Positions 54,485 through 64,000 of a stretch of 64,000 bases of DNA are shown here, in pieces; positions within the stretch are counted from its first letter, which is position 1; every line of letters starts with the position of its first letter. The DNA is taken from positions 1,616,185 to 1,680,184 of the forward strand of contig JAEVLN010000018.1 in assembly GCA_018350325.1 (NCBI GenBank), given 5' to 3'. The position numbers were made by a program, and so were the translations under genes. Below the pieces are notes generated by a model. It saw only the letters and a list, made by a program, of their open reading frames with translations. It ran no database searches and had not been told where the DNA came from. The stretch comes from Globodera rostochiensis. Its lineage: Eukaryota > Nematoda > Chromadorea > Rhabditida > Heteroderidae.

Positions 54485-55343
54485 TTGGTCTTTATTTAGT
54501 CAGTTTTTCAAAGTAAATTCACAGACAATTTTTAAAAAAAAAATAATTCCGGAAATTTGAACAAAAGTTAATCAAAAAGTAAAAAAATTAATTAAAACTT
54601 AAAAAATCATTAACAAAAACCGAATAACAAGTTAGCTCTTTTTGGGATTTATGAAGATATATTCGGCTATAAAGACGAACAAAACTTCGAGTTTGTCTAT
54701 CATTGATTAAAGTTTATACCAAAAGCATGCTTTTGAAATGCTAAAAAATTAAGAGACAAACAAAACCAATAAATAATACTCCCCCCCCCCCCCCAATGTC
54801 ACTAAATAATACCTTCCACAATCCCGTAAACCCGTAGGTAGCGAGTTGCTTTAAAAAACTCAAAGCAATTATTAAATTGATTAATATCAAATTTAGTCAA
54901 AAGACGCTTAAAATAATTCAGTTATTCAGAGAAGAAAGCAAAGTGTTTTGCCATTTGACTTCTACAAACTTAATAAAAGATAAGCAGTATTATCAATTTT
55001 AACTTACAGTACAATAAAGTCATCTAAAAAAAGCTTTCAAAGAAAAAAAAATTCATAAGTTAAAAAAACTCCAGAATTTAACATTAAAATACAATAAAGA
55101 ATGAATTAAAATTATTAATAAATTAAAAAATATTTGAAATCTTTTCGATCAGAATTTAAATATGTAATCAAATTCATGCATTTATTTCAAACCTAAGAAT
55201 AAAAAAAATTTAATCTACTTAAAAAATATTAATGAAGCGTTAAATAAATTTACGGAAAAATCAGATTTGATGGGCGTATGTGGGCAACTATGTTGTTATT
55301 TTGTAAGCGTTCAAATGTGATTTTTATAAAAAAATAATGTAAA

Positions 55344-55448
55344 ATGCATTTTTTAGAACTGTCAGTGTCTCGTTGGATCCATGGTAGATGGGCACTTTCA
55401 GATCGCCGCTCTTCACCCGTTCATGTATTTTGCAGCATTTCGTCGTAA
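55344..55448 (+). CDS. 34-aa ORF, exon candidate
   Basis: ATG at 55344 opens MHFLELSVSRWIHGRWALSD and a Ser/Arg-rich end, stopping at 55446. GC-rich over 90 bp. Lies in the last part of the A-rich block, and on its A-rich strand. A minus frame (GEERRSESAHLPWIQRD) is also open. Unrecognised. Confidence 0.3.
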   Translation: MHFLELSVSRWIHGRWALSDRRSSPVHVFCSISS

Positions 55449-55459
55449 TTTTTTTTCCG

Positions 55460-56410
55460 CGACGTTCTTATAACTGGAGAATAAATTAAATATCGCCAGC
55501 GTTTTGCCCATCTTTATATGCCTATTGTTTATAAAAATATATTATACAACAAAGCATATGGTATATAATGCTCCAAATTGGACGCTTCATCGAATCGTAA
55601 AAATAAAACTTAAAAAAATAAAATTACAATAATGATAAATGCATTTATTAATTTACATAAAACTATCCAGGATGCCTATAGTTTAATTTAGCAATTTTAA
55701 ATAATGTTTTTATATCTAATATATATAAATTTGTTTTTCGTCTTAACTAATCTATAAAAAAACAAAAAAAAAATGCGTTATTTAATGAGTGTATGCCCAA
55801 TATTATGTAATTATGAATAACAAAAGGATCATTTATCCCACAAATTAAACTTTGAAGCCCTCAGCACCGTGAAATAAAACATTCAATTGCAAAAGAAAAT
55901 AAAATCAAAGATGGAATGGAAAAAGTGATGATAAAACTGGAAGACAAGAAATGCGCAGCTTAATAGCCCAAAGAAAAATCCATCGCCGAAAAACGTTAAC
56001 AAAGCAATAAATGAAACGATTAAAAATATTAACACAGCACATATTTGTTGCCCCAATTATTATTTATTTGTAAAAGCATGGCTTTTAATTAAATCAGGGC
56101 ATTTTGATGCAATAAATTAAACTTGTCGTTGAAGGAATAGTGAAGAAAGCTGAGTTAATTTATATTTTTATTTTATTGGCAATTAAAATAATTATTTTTT
56201 TTTAATACTATAAGTTGATAAATCGTGACTTTGTAAAAAAATGTTGTTGATACTAATTAAACATATTTTATCTAATCTTATTTATATTGAAGTTAATAAG
56301 TTTATTATATGAAAGTCTCAAGTGCGCAAATAATTGATAATGCCACTTATATTGATGCGTGAGCTGTAAACCTTTTGCCACAGTATCCAGATTTTCTTCT
56401 GCGCATGTTT
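55460..56410. other. AT-rich stretch; strand bias flips again
   Basis: No supported gene. Near 56.1 kb the plus strand turns from A-rich to T-rich. Confidence 0.35.
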
Positions 56411-56417
56411 AATGATT

Positions 56418-56530
56418 CTAAGGTTTATCATAATTTAGTTTATGCGGAATTATTGCAGCAGTCATCACGCTAGTGGCTACGTGGTGTGACCAGGTCAACT
56501 GAGCCCAGCTATACAGTATTGATTGAAAAA
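56418..56530 (-). CDS. Coding island on minus strand
   Basis: Reads SILYSWAQLTWSHHVATSVM then TAAIIPHKLNYDKP to TAG at 56418-56420. GC-richer in its first 60 bp. The plus strand has only a short competing frame. No family recognised. Confidence 0.25.
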
Positions 56531-56539
56531 GCCCTGAAT

Positions 56540-57980
56540 TTGTATAATATAATCTGTTACTTATTTCTCGGTAATATAATTAAATGAAACAATTAGTCGA
56601 TCTTCTGATTGATTATCTGTTTTTTAAAAAATTATTGAACTTTGATTGTTAGTTTGAGCTTTTTTAAGCCTTATTAATTCAATTTTTGTCAAACATTTAG
56701 GAGAACATGTTTTGCAAATTTGGTATATTTATTTATATCATTGTATTATTTTGTAGAAGTTAATTTCTAATAAGGTCAGCCATTAGAATTCCAAAAACAC
56801 TTTAATTAAGGCCATCTTTATATATTCATGTACGTATTTCATCTACGTTTTACATTTATTTATTTATTTTTTATTTATTGTATTATAAATTTTAGCTATG
56901 GCTATTTGTAAGAAATTTTTTTTAAATTTAAATAATTTAATTCAAAAAAATTAGTATTTTTCAGTTTACAACAACTTAAAAACATACTTTATTGAAAAAA
57001 ATATATTTTTAAGTTTATTATTGAATTTTATTTGAAAATTGCACAAAATAAATTTTAAAATTTGTTAATTTTGGCATAAAAAATATAAATTATATACAAA
57101 ATAAATAGTAATGATCTTTGGTGTATAAAAATCACAGTTAAACTTTTTTTTTATTATTTTGACAACAATTAATAGTTTTAGAATACATAAGGCCTGCTTT
57201 CTTGCATGAACTCTCCTTCGTGATGTCTAATGTTGTCAATCTGTAGTTTTTCAAGAAAATACATTAATTTTTGGTTCAAGATGTTTTAATTTGATTTATA
57301 CAAAAATGTTAATATTTTTTGTTACGTATTTTAAATTTTGCTTGGTTTTTAAAGATATAATATAAAATTTCTGGTTGGCTAATTTCTTTAATAAATGTTA
57401 AAGCGTACAGCAAATTTTGAATATTTTCTAATATGTGTTTTTTTTGCTTCAATGAAACTTTAAAATGCCACAAAAAATCATCGATTTAAGCATTGTTACA
57501 TGTAAAGCTGTTATAGTTAAACATTTTAATGATAGTGATAAACTTATATTGTTTTTACAGTCTGAATTAATTTCCTTAGCTTAATTAGCGGTCCGTCTTT
57601 TATTTCCTCTTCCTGAGACTATTCGATGAAGCTCGTTGAATTTAAATTTTATTCATCCATATTCTTTCTAATCGTTAGGGTATTTGCTTGTTTGGTAATA
57701 ATGGGAAATGTTTTATTTCAATTTTAAACTTTTAATTTTTCAAATAAAATATTTTAGTTAATGTTGAAGAATGCTCGCGACATGATGTAGATGAAAGCTT
57801 TACTTTAGAGTATTAATATGAATATTATTTATTGTTGTAATTTATTAAAACCCTTAGAAAATTATTTTGTTTCTTTTGGTGTATTTCCTGTTATTAAATC
57901 TATTTTGGGTTTAAATTTGAATAAATTTTCTCGAAGATTATTACTTAAAAAAGGTTTAAATAAACTAATAATAATTTTCT
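56540..57980. other. T-rich stretch, nothing convincing
   Basis: AT-rich DNA without a supported gene, repeat or RNA. Confidence 0.35.
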
Positions 57981-57989
57981 GTTAATAGT

Positions 57990-58098
57990 CAATGCCCGAT
58001 CGGGGATTGCCCTGTGCCTCAAATCATCAAGGCTCACGTGCCGGCGAAGGATCACGTCCCAGCGATTGCTGACGACCCAGCGTACTCGGCTTAAGCTT
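57990..58098 (-). CDS. Strong GC island, both strands open
   Basis: About 100 bp near 60% GC. Minus: LSRVRWVVSNRWDVILRRHV then SLDDLRHRAIPDRALTI, with a GTGAGC donor-like site. Plus: QCPIGDCPVPQIIKAHVPAK then DHVPAIADDPAYSA to TAA, after a TTAATAG acceptor. The plus reading has the cleaner acceptor and natural stop; the block's strand bias favours minus. Composition says exon, strand undecided. Confidence 0.3.
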
Positions 58099-59329
58099 AC
58101 AAATTAGGATCATTAAGTTGCAATTTGTAAATATATTTTTCATTTTCCTTAACCCTCCATTTGGCTGTAATTTTTATATGTTTAAATAAGACCCATATTA
58201 ATATAACGAGCAAAAATGATAAGATTTTTTTCAAAAATGTTTATTATTTTATTTTTTATTAGCAAATAAAATTTTTAATTCCATTTAATTAAAAATAAAA
58301 TCCAATAAACTCCAATGAATCTTGTTTTGTAGTTGTTCAAATACGGAAGACTGTCAGCGGAGTAGAGATTCTCCTATTGTTAAAAAGTTTTGGGTTCATT
58401 AACTATTAACATTTAAATTTTAAATTTTTTTTTTTAATCGATTTGCAAAGTTAAATTATGAAGGTTGATTTTGCTATCAATAATTTTTTAAATTTATTTT
58501 TTTTTATTTTATGCCTTTAATAAATTTTATATATTGGTGTTTCTTTATCACATCTTATTTAAATAAGTGGTTTAACCAATTTTAATCACAACAATTTCAA
58601 TGATACAATATACAAATTGACTTGACCAACGGTTACCACAAATACGCAGTCGCCGATTTTCTATAGTTTTCTCTAAACATTAACGCGGAATGCCGCAAGT
58701 ATCTTAATTAAAATTAGATTTATAATTATTATAAGGAATAATTTAATAAGTTGTTTACAACTTTTGCTTGTTATCTAAGAATTTTGGGTTGCTCATTTCA
58801 AATATAAATGAATATTTTCTAAATATTAAATTATTTATTATATCTTGAACTGCCTTGGGTTTTATTAAAGCATACGTTAATTTGATTCTCATTAAAATTA
58901 TATAGTGTTATTAAATAATATATTTATTTAGTTTTTTTATTCCAATTATTGTTTATTCATTAAATTTTATTTCAACAACAAACAATGAATTTCTTTATCT
59001 TTCCATCTGGTAATGCACATTTATAATAGATCATTAGTTTAAATATTTTAGAATTTTGTATTTTATTGTTTTGACTTATTGTATATTTTTATTTTTTAAT
59101 AGGTAATATTGGCTTATGACTTATAAATTTTTTTGGCTCATTATTTCTTGTGGCCTCAAACTATTATATTATTTATTCGTTTAATGTATTTACTTGTTGT
59201 GCAAGGGATTGATGTGTGCAACAAAATTTATTTGAACAAATCGCGAAAGAAATGCAATCAAAAAAATAGAAATGGATATTCAATTACAAAGGAAAAGCGC
59301 GCAAGGAAAATTGCTGAAGCGGATGTATT

Positions 59330-59464
59330 CAGAGCGAGCTGATGCCCTTCTTCAGTCGGTTTGTTGATCGCTTTTTGGGTTGGGTGCTGGAGATGGTGCC
59401 GATGGCGGGTCCAAAGCTCCTCCTTTTATACTGCTTTAGCGCCAGTGAGACGGGTGAGGTTGTC
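59330..59464 (-). CDS. Basic coding island, alternative plus exon
   Basis: Minus: after TTCAAACTAG a frame of 44 codons reads SPVSLALKQYKRRSFGPAIG then TISSTQPKKRSTNRLKKG to a stop. Plus: between CCTTCTTCAG and GTGAGG (59355-59453) a hydrophobic frame reads RFVDRFLGWVLEMVPMAGPK. Both have good splice context. An overlapping 69-codon plus ORF ends at 59342. Strand undecided; bias favours minus. Confidence 0.28.
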
Positions 59465-59933
59465 TAGTTTGAAGCCAATTTCACATACATTTTTTTGCCC
59501 ATTTTTCAATATTTTTTCTTTTCGTTTTTATTATTTTCCAAATTTCGTGTGAAAATTTATTTGGAACCATTTACCTTCGATTTATATTAATCTTAACATA
59601 AAGTAATTAGTTTTTCCGCACATTTTTATTTGTTTGCCGCTGAAGCGATTTAATAGGTTTGTTTATTCACGATTTTTTGGATGATGATTTATTTCTTTTG
59701 ATTTCATCCCTTTTTTTTTTGCTATTTAAGCATTTTAATTTATTAAGTTTTTTGAGTTCACTTTAATTTTTTAGTTTTTATTTTGCTTAAATGATTTTAT
59801 CTTTTCCGCGGTCTTCGCAACACTCCTAAGGCCTGAATATTTTGTATTATTTTTTTTTGCAATAATCGGGTCGTTGCATTTTCAAAAATTATTAAAAATA
59901 AAATAAATTAACATACCTAAATTAGATCGGGAC

Positions 59934-60040
59934 CAGGGATGGACGTGATCACGGATCACGCCAAACGCGTTTTTGTGTGTCCATGATCACGGATTACAAT
60001 CACGGATTTTTTGAAATAATCCGTGATTCATGTTTGAGCA
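59934..60040. mobile_element. hAT-type element end fragment
   Basis: CAGGGATGGACGTGATCACG followed by several ATCACGGATTA/AATCCGTGAT units within 100 bp: the style of a hAT end with subterminal repeats. The second end is not found. Confidence 0.4.
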
Positions 60041-60448
60041 TTGATTAAGAATAAAAATTTTGCGAAACGAATACTTGGAAATTATTTTAAATATTCGACT
60101 TGCTCTGGAAATTTTTTCCAGTTTTGCTTAACGGAAATGTAACGTGTGTCGTTGTGATTTAATACAAATGTTCAGGCCCTGGTTATTAACAATTAAGCTT
60201 GCATGAATAAAAGACTTTTTTTTACGAATGCCGTACTCCTGTGTAAAGTATTAAATTTGAAATTTAAATAATTATTTATTTGTGTTTTTTACTTCTTTAA
60301 AATAAATATAGAATTGCAAATACAATTTTGTATCTGCATTGAATATCTAATTATTTTTATTAATATATGATTGCAGGCAAATCAAATGTTTTTACTGGTT
60401 TTAAATGTTATTTTGATTTCTAATCTTCGATGATATTGTATCAGTTAA

Positions 60449-60832
60449 GTGTCTATTTCTCCATTTATTTCAAGTATTATATATTTAATAAAAATACGTT
60501 TCCTACTAATAAATACAGTATTTAATGCATACGTCCATCGTTTTCCAAATTGGTTGAATTCAAACGACTGTCTGTGCGTTGCACATAACTTATTTAAATA
60601 TCGATATTTATTAAATTGGCGAAAGCCAACAAGATTAGAAAGTTCGTTTTCAAGTTTTGTTTCTACACTTTATATTCTTGTATTCTTGTCTCAATCGCTT
60701 GCCCAACAACCCTACCAAAAAAGCAGTGCGACACCTGCTTTGTTTCGGTCAGCCGTGTTCGGCATTTCCAATCACCAATTTTCATGGATTAAATTTTTTA
60801 AATTTTATTTACAATTCCTGCAAAAATCTTAG
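60449..60832 (+). other. 127-codon plus ORF, doubtful
   Basis: The longest frame outside transposons, but AT-rich over most of its length, with long hydrophobic stretches encoded by T-rich DNA. Only 60640-60780 is GC-richer (SQSLAQQPYQKSSATPALFR), and there the minus strand has good frames with a GTGTCG donor-like site (TADRNKA and RLTETKQ). More likely chance in a T-rich block than a real protein. Confidence 0.15.
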
Positions 60833-60839
60833 CGTGTCT

Positions 60840-61530
60840 TTACTATTTTCATTTGAAGTAATTTCATTTTGAATATTAAGGTTCGTTTATTAATATATAT
60901 TTTAATTATCTGTCTGGATAAATAAAATAATAAATCTTTTGTGCCAATATTCAGCATAATCGGGTTTCAATTCTCGTCCGCACCCGAAAATTTTATTAAG
61001 AAACTGTAGTTAGCGCCAAAAGAATTTACCTTTTGCAGAATATTTTTTTCCATTTTTACGATTTTTTGTTTTATTTTCAAAGCAAAATTTATGAACTTGT
61101 TCTTTTTATTGTTAAAAAATGCTTTTATCCACACTTGGGTAATTAAACGCCAACCCCAAACACAAATATAATTTTTTTTGTGTCATTTTTTTTAATTCCA
61201 CGTTGAACCTCTGCCCGGCTGTCATTGCCAAAACTATTGTCATCAAATGAATTATTATTTAATTTGTTTTTTGGAACGAAGTCGTTATTCTGCTTAAATT
61301 TGTTTGAATGTATATCTTAACATATAATATTATGATCAAATTTTTGTTTTTTTTTAAATGAGTGAAAATCAGCCCAGAGTGAATAATTTATTTAAACTTA
61401 AGTTCTAAAAATCCAAAATTCCAGATCAAGATTTCAATCATTGTCTTTATTTATTTCTGATAAAAACTTACTATTTTTTCTTCAAAATTAATACCTTTTT
61501 TTGCTTTAATCATTGATTTACAAGAATATT
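60840..61530. other. AT-rich stretch with one GC speck
   Basis: A speck at 60955-60990 (GGGTTTCAATTCTCGTCC) vaguely resembles a B-box but has no tRNA fold; another at 61195-61245 is open on both strands. Nothing supported. Confidence 0.3.
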
Positions 61531-61535
61531 AGACT

Positions 61536-61721
61536 TTAATTGGTGTTTTCTATTAGATCTTTGATTACACTTGTTTGGTTTGTTAAAATTGCATTGATAG
61601 TATATTTTGGATCCTTGCCGATACCGAGGAACCAAGTCCACTCTTCAGAGCCAAGCCATTGGAAGCCCAAGTTGATACCAGGTCGTGCTGCTGGCATGGT
61701 TCTTGGCAGTATTTCTTGCAT
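61536..61721 (-). CDS. 61-codon minus ORF, exon candidate
   Basis: From ATG at 61721 reads MQEILPRTMPAARPGINLGF then QWLGSEEWTWFLGIGKDPKY. The GC-balanced part (61605-61720) is Trp/Gly-rich and has non-biased codons; the AT-rich end is probably intron, with a GTATCG donor-like site after TWFL. The plus strand is also open here (SHWKPKLIPGRAAGMVLGSI). Minus fits the block's strand bias. No family recognised. Confidence 0.33.
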   Translation of the reverse strand: MQEILPRTMPAARPGINLGFQWLGSEEWTWFLGIGKDPKYTINAILTNQTSVIKDLIENTN

Positions 61722-62289
61722 ACATATTAATATCGTCTTGTTTTTAAAGCTTGTTCTTCGGAAATAATGTTGATTTTCACTTATTGCTTTAAATTTGCAA
61801 ATATTTTGGTTTCCTTAAACAATCGAGACTTGTCCTTAGTAACTGTAATTGTGCGCGTAAATAATTTTTTTTTATTTGTTTTTAAAAGAGAATTCGGGTT
61901 AGCATTTTGAGCTGCTGCACATTGCGATATTCTGCTTCAGATTTTATAACTATTAATTTCCATTAATTTGTTAACTTTAGCCTTATTAACTCTAAATTAA
62001 TTTTGGGGTAGAAATAATATTTTTTGTAACAATAACATTTTGGTTTCTTAATTTACTTTCGTGTTCGAACAATAAAAATAAATAATTGTTTAAATTTTCA
62101 CATAATTTTTACATAAATGTAATGATGAGAAAATAATTAATTTAAAATGAATATATTTAGAAGTTATGGTTTAAAATTATCAGTAAGGCTTTGATTCTGC
62201 CCGAATTTTGCCACGAGGATTTCTCGGATGATTCCGATTTTCTGATACAAATTGAACAATTCGGTCCAGTTTGAAAGGTGTTTTGCTTT

Positions 62290-62442
62290 TTGGTAAATTT
62301 AAAAAATCCCGCAATCCCGCGCGGGATCCCGCAAATTTAAAATGCGGGATTTGCGGGATTAATCCCGCAAATCCGATCCCGCACGAGATTTTGAATTCTA
62401 ATACCGCAGTGGCATCCGCAAACCCGATTTTGCTGGTCTCTA
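62290..62442. mobile_element. hAT-like fragment rich in GCGGGATTTGCGGG
   Basis: Multiple AATCCCGCAAATCCCGC/GCGGGATTTGCGGGATT units in both orientations, ending on the right with a TAGAGACCAGCAAAATCGGG-type terminus (read on the minus strand). The left end is missing. ORFs across it are by-products. Confidence 0.5.
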
Positions 62443-62539
62443 CCGTGTACACGGCAAATCCTCTACTTCTTTCTCTCACTTTCCATTCGTCTTCAATATT
62501 GCTTGCTTTATATCTCGATCAATTTTGATCAGACCAAGC

Positions 62540-63170
62540 TACTTGTAATTTAGCTTGCTTTTTAGGCTGAAGTTTTGCTTACTTCTTTAGGTTTTCTTTT
62601 TTTACAAAAATTTTATTTAAAAAATTTTAAATTTCTAAATTTAACTTGACCAGTTTTGATCAAAAACGAACAAACTTTTTTTAGTTCGACTCAGCTCGAT
62701 GAGCTGACTCTAATTATTTATAAAATTTCTCCTAAGGCAAAATTTTTACTTTTCATTTTGAAATGATCCTTTTGTAATTCACAATTACGGAAATATTGAG
62801 CCATAAACTCGTTAAATAAAGCATTTTTTTATATATTGGTAAAGACGGAAAACAAATTTTATATAAATTAGATATAAAACCTTATTTAAATTTGCTAATT
62901 AAACTATAGGCCTTCTGGATAGTTCTATGTAAATTAATTAACTGCATTTATTATTATTGTAATTTTATTAATATTTTAAAGTTTTATTTTTACGATTCGA
63001 CGGAGCGTCCAATTTGGAGCTGCCCGCTTAATGAATTTCTCCGTAAATTTATTTAACGTTTGGTTAATATTTTTTTAACTTGATTCATTTTTTTTATCTT
63101 GGGCTTGTAAAAATGCTTGAATTTAATTAATTTTTTAAATGCTGTTATTAAAAGAATTCACCTATTTTTG
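62540..63170. other. AT-rich stretch, nothing supported
   Basis: T-rich DNA without gene or repeat that I can support. Confidence 0.35.
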
Positions 63171-63180
63171 TATTTTATTT

Positions 63181-63345
63181 AATAGTTTAAATTCATTTTT
63201 TTGGATTCTTTTTTTTATTGTACTTTAAAATTGATATAGCTTTCTTTTATTAATTTTTGTAGAAGTAAATTGGCAAAACACTTTGAATTATTTTAAGCGT
63301 CTTCTGATAAAAGTTTATATTAAATCAATAGAGTATATTCATTGG
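63181..63345 (-). repeat. Diverged copy of the inverted-repeat boundary
   Basis: Reverse complement of the right arm's outer end and flank (about 54880-55040). Shared blocks in order: TTATTGTACT, AAAATTGATA, CTTTTATTAA, TTGTAGAAGT, TGGCAAAACACTTTG, GAATTATTTTAAGCGTCTT, ATATTAA(A)TCAAT. It spans the right boundary without a break and lacks about 19 bp between CACTTTG and GAATTATT. So the right boundary sequence is old, and the left boundary at 49405 is the new junction. Confidence 0.7.
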
Positions 63346-64000
63346 CCATGTCGAAGTCGCTGATCACGAATATGACATAATTTTTTTAAAAATTTCTTAT
63401 CTTTGCTATAACTGTTTCTAGGTGTTTAGGGGGCCGTAGAAGCCAAAACTGACCTTCATTTTTTGATGCCAAATGGAAGGCAAAACTCGTACATGGATTC
63501 GGTGGAAATTTAGAAGTTTTTTTCTTTTTATTCGCAGGAGTCACTGAGTTTTAAAAAATTCATGCTTAAAGTTAGCAAATCTTCATAACTTGGAAGTAAG
63601 CTTAAAAAATTAAGAGAATTGTTTTTAATAAAAAATTGTAATTTTGGTTGTGATAGCCAAGACTAAACGATTAGTTTCTTTCTAAAGTCCAGAAAACTAT
63701 GAAAACCCCCGATTTTGGGTGCTTTTAGCTACTTTTATTTTTGACTCAGATTTGTTGAGATGCACAAAATGTTGACGGGTAAAATTTGGAAAGTCATTCT
63801 GACGATAAATACAAGCCATGAAGAAGAATAAATTTTTTTTTAAATAAAATTCTAAGTGTACTTGAATTACTTTTAATTTGCAGTTATGTACTTAAAAACA
63901 ACATGGTTATACGTGAATCAAATGCTTACCGATACATAACCCTGGATTAAAGATGCGAGCATTATAATAAAAATTTAAAGTGAATGACTAAAGTATAATC
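63346..64000. other. Possible old dispersed repeat
   Basis: Phrases such as CATGTCGAAGTCGCTGATCA, GGGGGCCGTAGAAGCCAAAA and ATAACTTGGAAGTAAGCTTA look like decayed repeat rather than exon. No ends or ORFs. Confidence 0.3.

Larger units (their letters stand above)
52275..54945 (+). repeat. Giant inverted repeat, right arm (2671 bp)
   Basis: Reverse complement of the left arm. The 17-bp block that the left arm lacks is present here (52376-52392) and also in the related internal repeat near 53870, so it is ancestral and the left arm has a deletion. A-rich on the plus strand like its right-hand neighbour. Its right flank (54946-55040) has a diverged inverted copy near 63.2 kb, so this arm continues naturally rightward. 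Confidence 0.95.

Noticed and set aside
9619..54794. G-runs (9.6, 34.0, 49.6, 52.1, 54.8 kb) as telomere-like or quadruplex repeats
   Set aside because: They are single homopolymer runs of 9-14 bases without a repeated telomeric unit; two of them are simply the two arms of the inverted repeat.
60449..60832. 127-aa secreted or membrane protein
   Set aside because: The frame is long but mostly T-rich low-complexity DNA producing hydrophobic residues by chance; the only GC-richer part reads as well on the other strand.
62180..62528. Overlapping 99- and 85-codon ORFs on opposite strands
   Set aside because: Both run through the GCGGGATTTGCGGG transposon repeats and have no domain.
1..64000. Germline (micronuclear) ciliate DNA with scattered coding segments
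   Set aside because: Short GC-rich coding-like islands in AT-rich DNA recall this, but the islands are kilobases apart, splice-like sites and animal-type transposons are common, and I see no consistent pointer repeats.
1..64000. CRISPR arrays or bacterial operons
   Set aside because: No regularly spaced direct repeats with unique spacers, no ribosome-binding sites, no gene-dense stretches; all features are eukaryotic.

Overview
This is a eukaryotic nuclear window, very AT-rich (roughly three quarters A+T by eye) and rich in transposons. The repeat content (a CR1-like LINE, hAT, PIF/Harbinger and mariner-like elements, and a foldback element with a FLYWCH domain) suggests an invertebrate animal. 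I cannot name the species. No complete conserved gene could be recognised. What can be proven from sequence alone is mostly mobile DNA and duplications. What looks like host coding sequence is a scatter of short GC-richer islands (about 50-200 bp) in long AT-rich DNA, as expected for small exons and long introns.

Layout. 1-2.6 kb: a minus-strand LINE with an internal deletion. 2.6-7.8 kb: AT-rich DNA with a Cys-rich minus-strand ORF, a plus-strand coding island and an 813-bp hAT element with intact 8-bp target duplications. 7.8-20 kb: T-rich plus strand; its best exon-like islands read on the minus strand and three of them join in phase. It also holds three decayed repeats and an integrase-like scrap. 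20-24.6 kb: a transposon cluster with a PIF/Harbinger element beside a TA-flanked MITE. 24.7-49 kb: A-rich plus strand with plus-strand exon-like islands, duplicated segments, several hAT-type MITEs and a 941-bp foldback element sitting inside a small ORF. 49.4-54.9 kb: a large near-perfect inverted repeat (arms about 2.65 kb, 220-bp GC-richer loop). 56-64 kb: T-rich again, with islands readable mainly on the minus strand.

Two patterns tie the window together. First, A/T strand bias flips in long blocks, and in most blocks the exon-like islands read on the A-rich strand, as if sense-strand introns were A-rich. Second, the inverted repeat is made from a local repeat unit that also occurs as diverged copies just left of it and near 63.2 kb. 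Its left end cuts through a tRNA-like sequence.

Confidence. Transposon ends, target duplications and the inverted repeat are read directly. Exon and gene models are inferences from open frames, splice-like sites and phase. GC-rich stretches are often open in several frames by chance, so these models are scored low.
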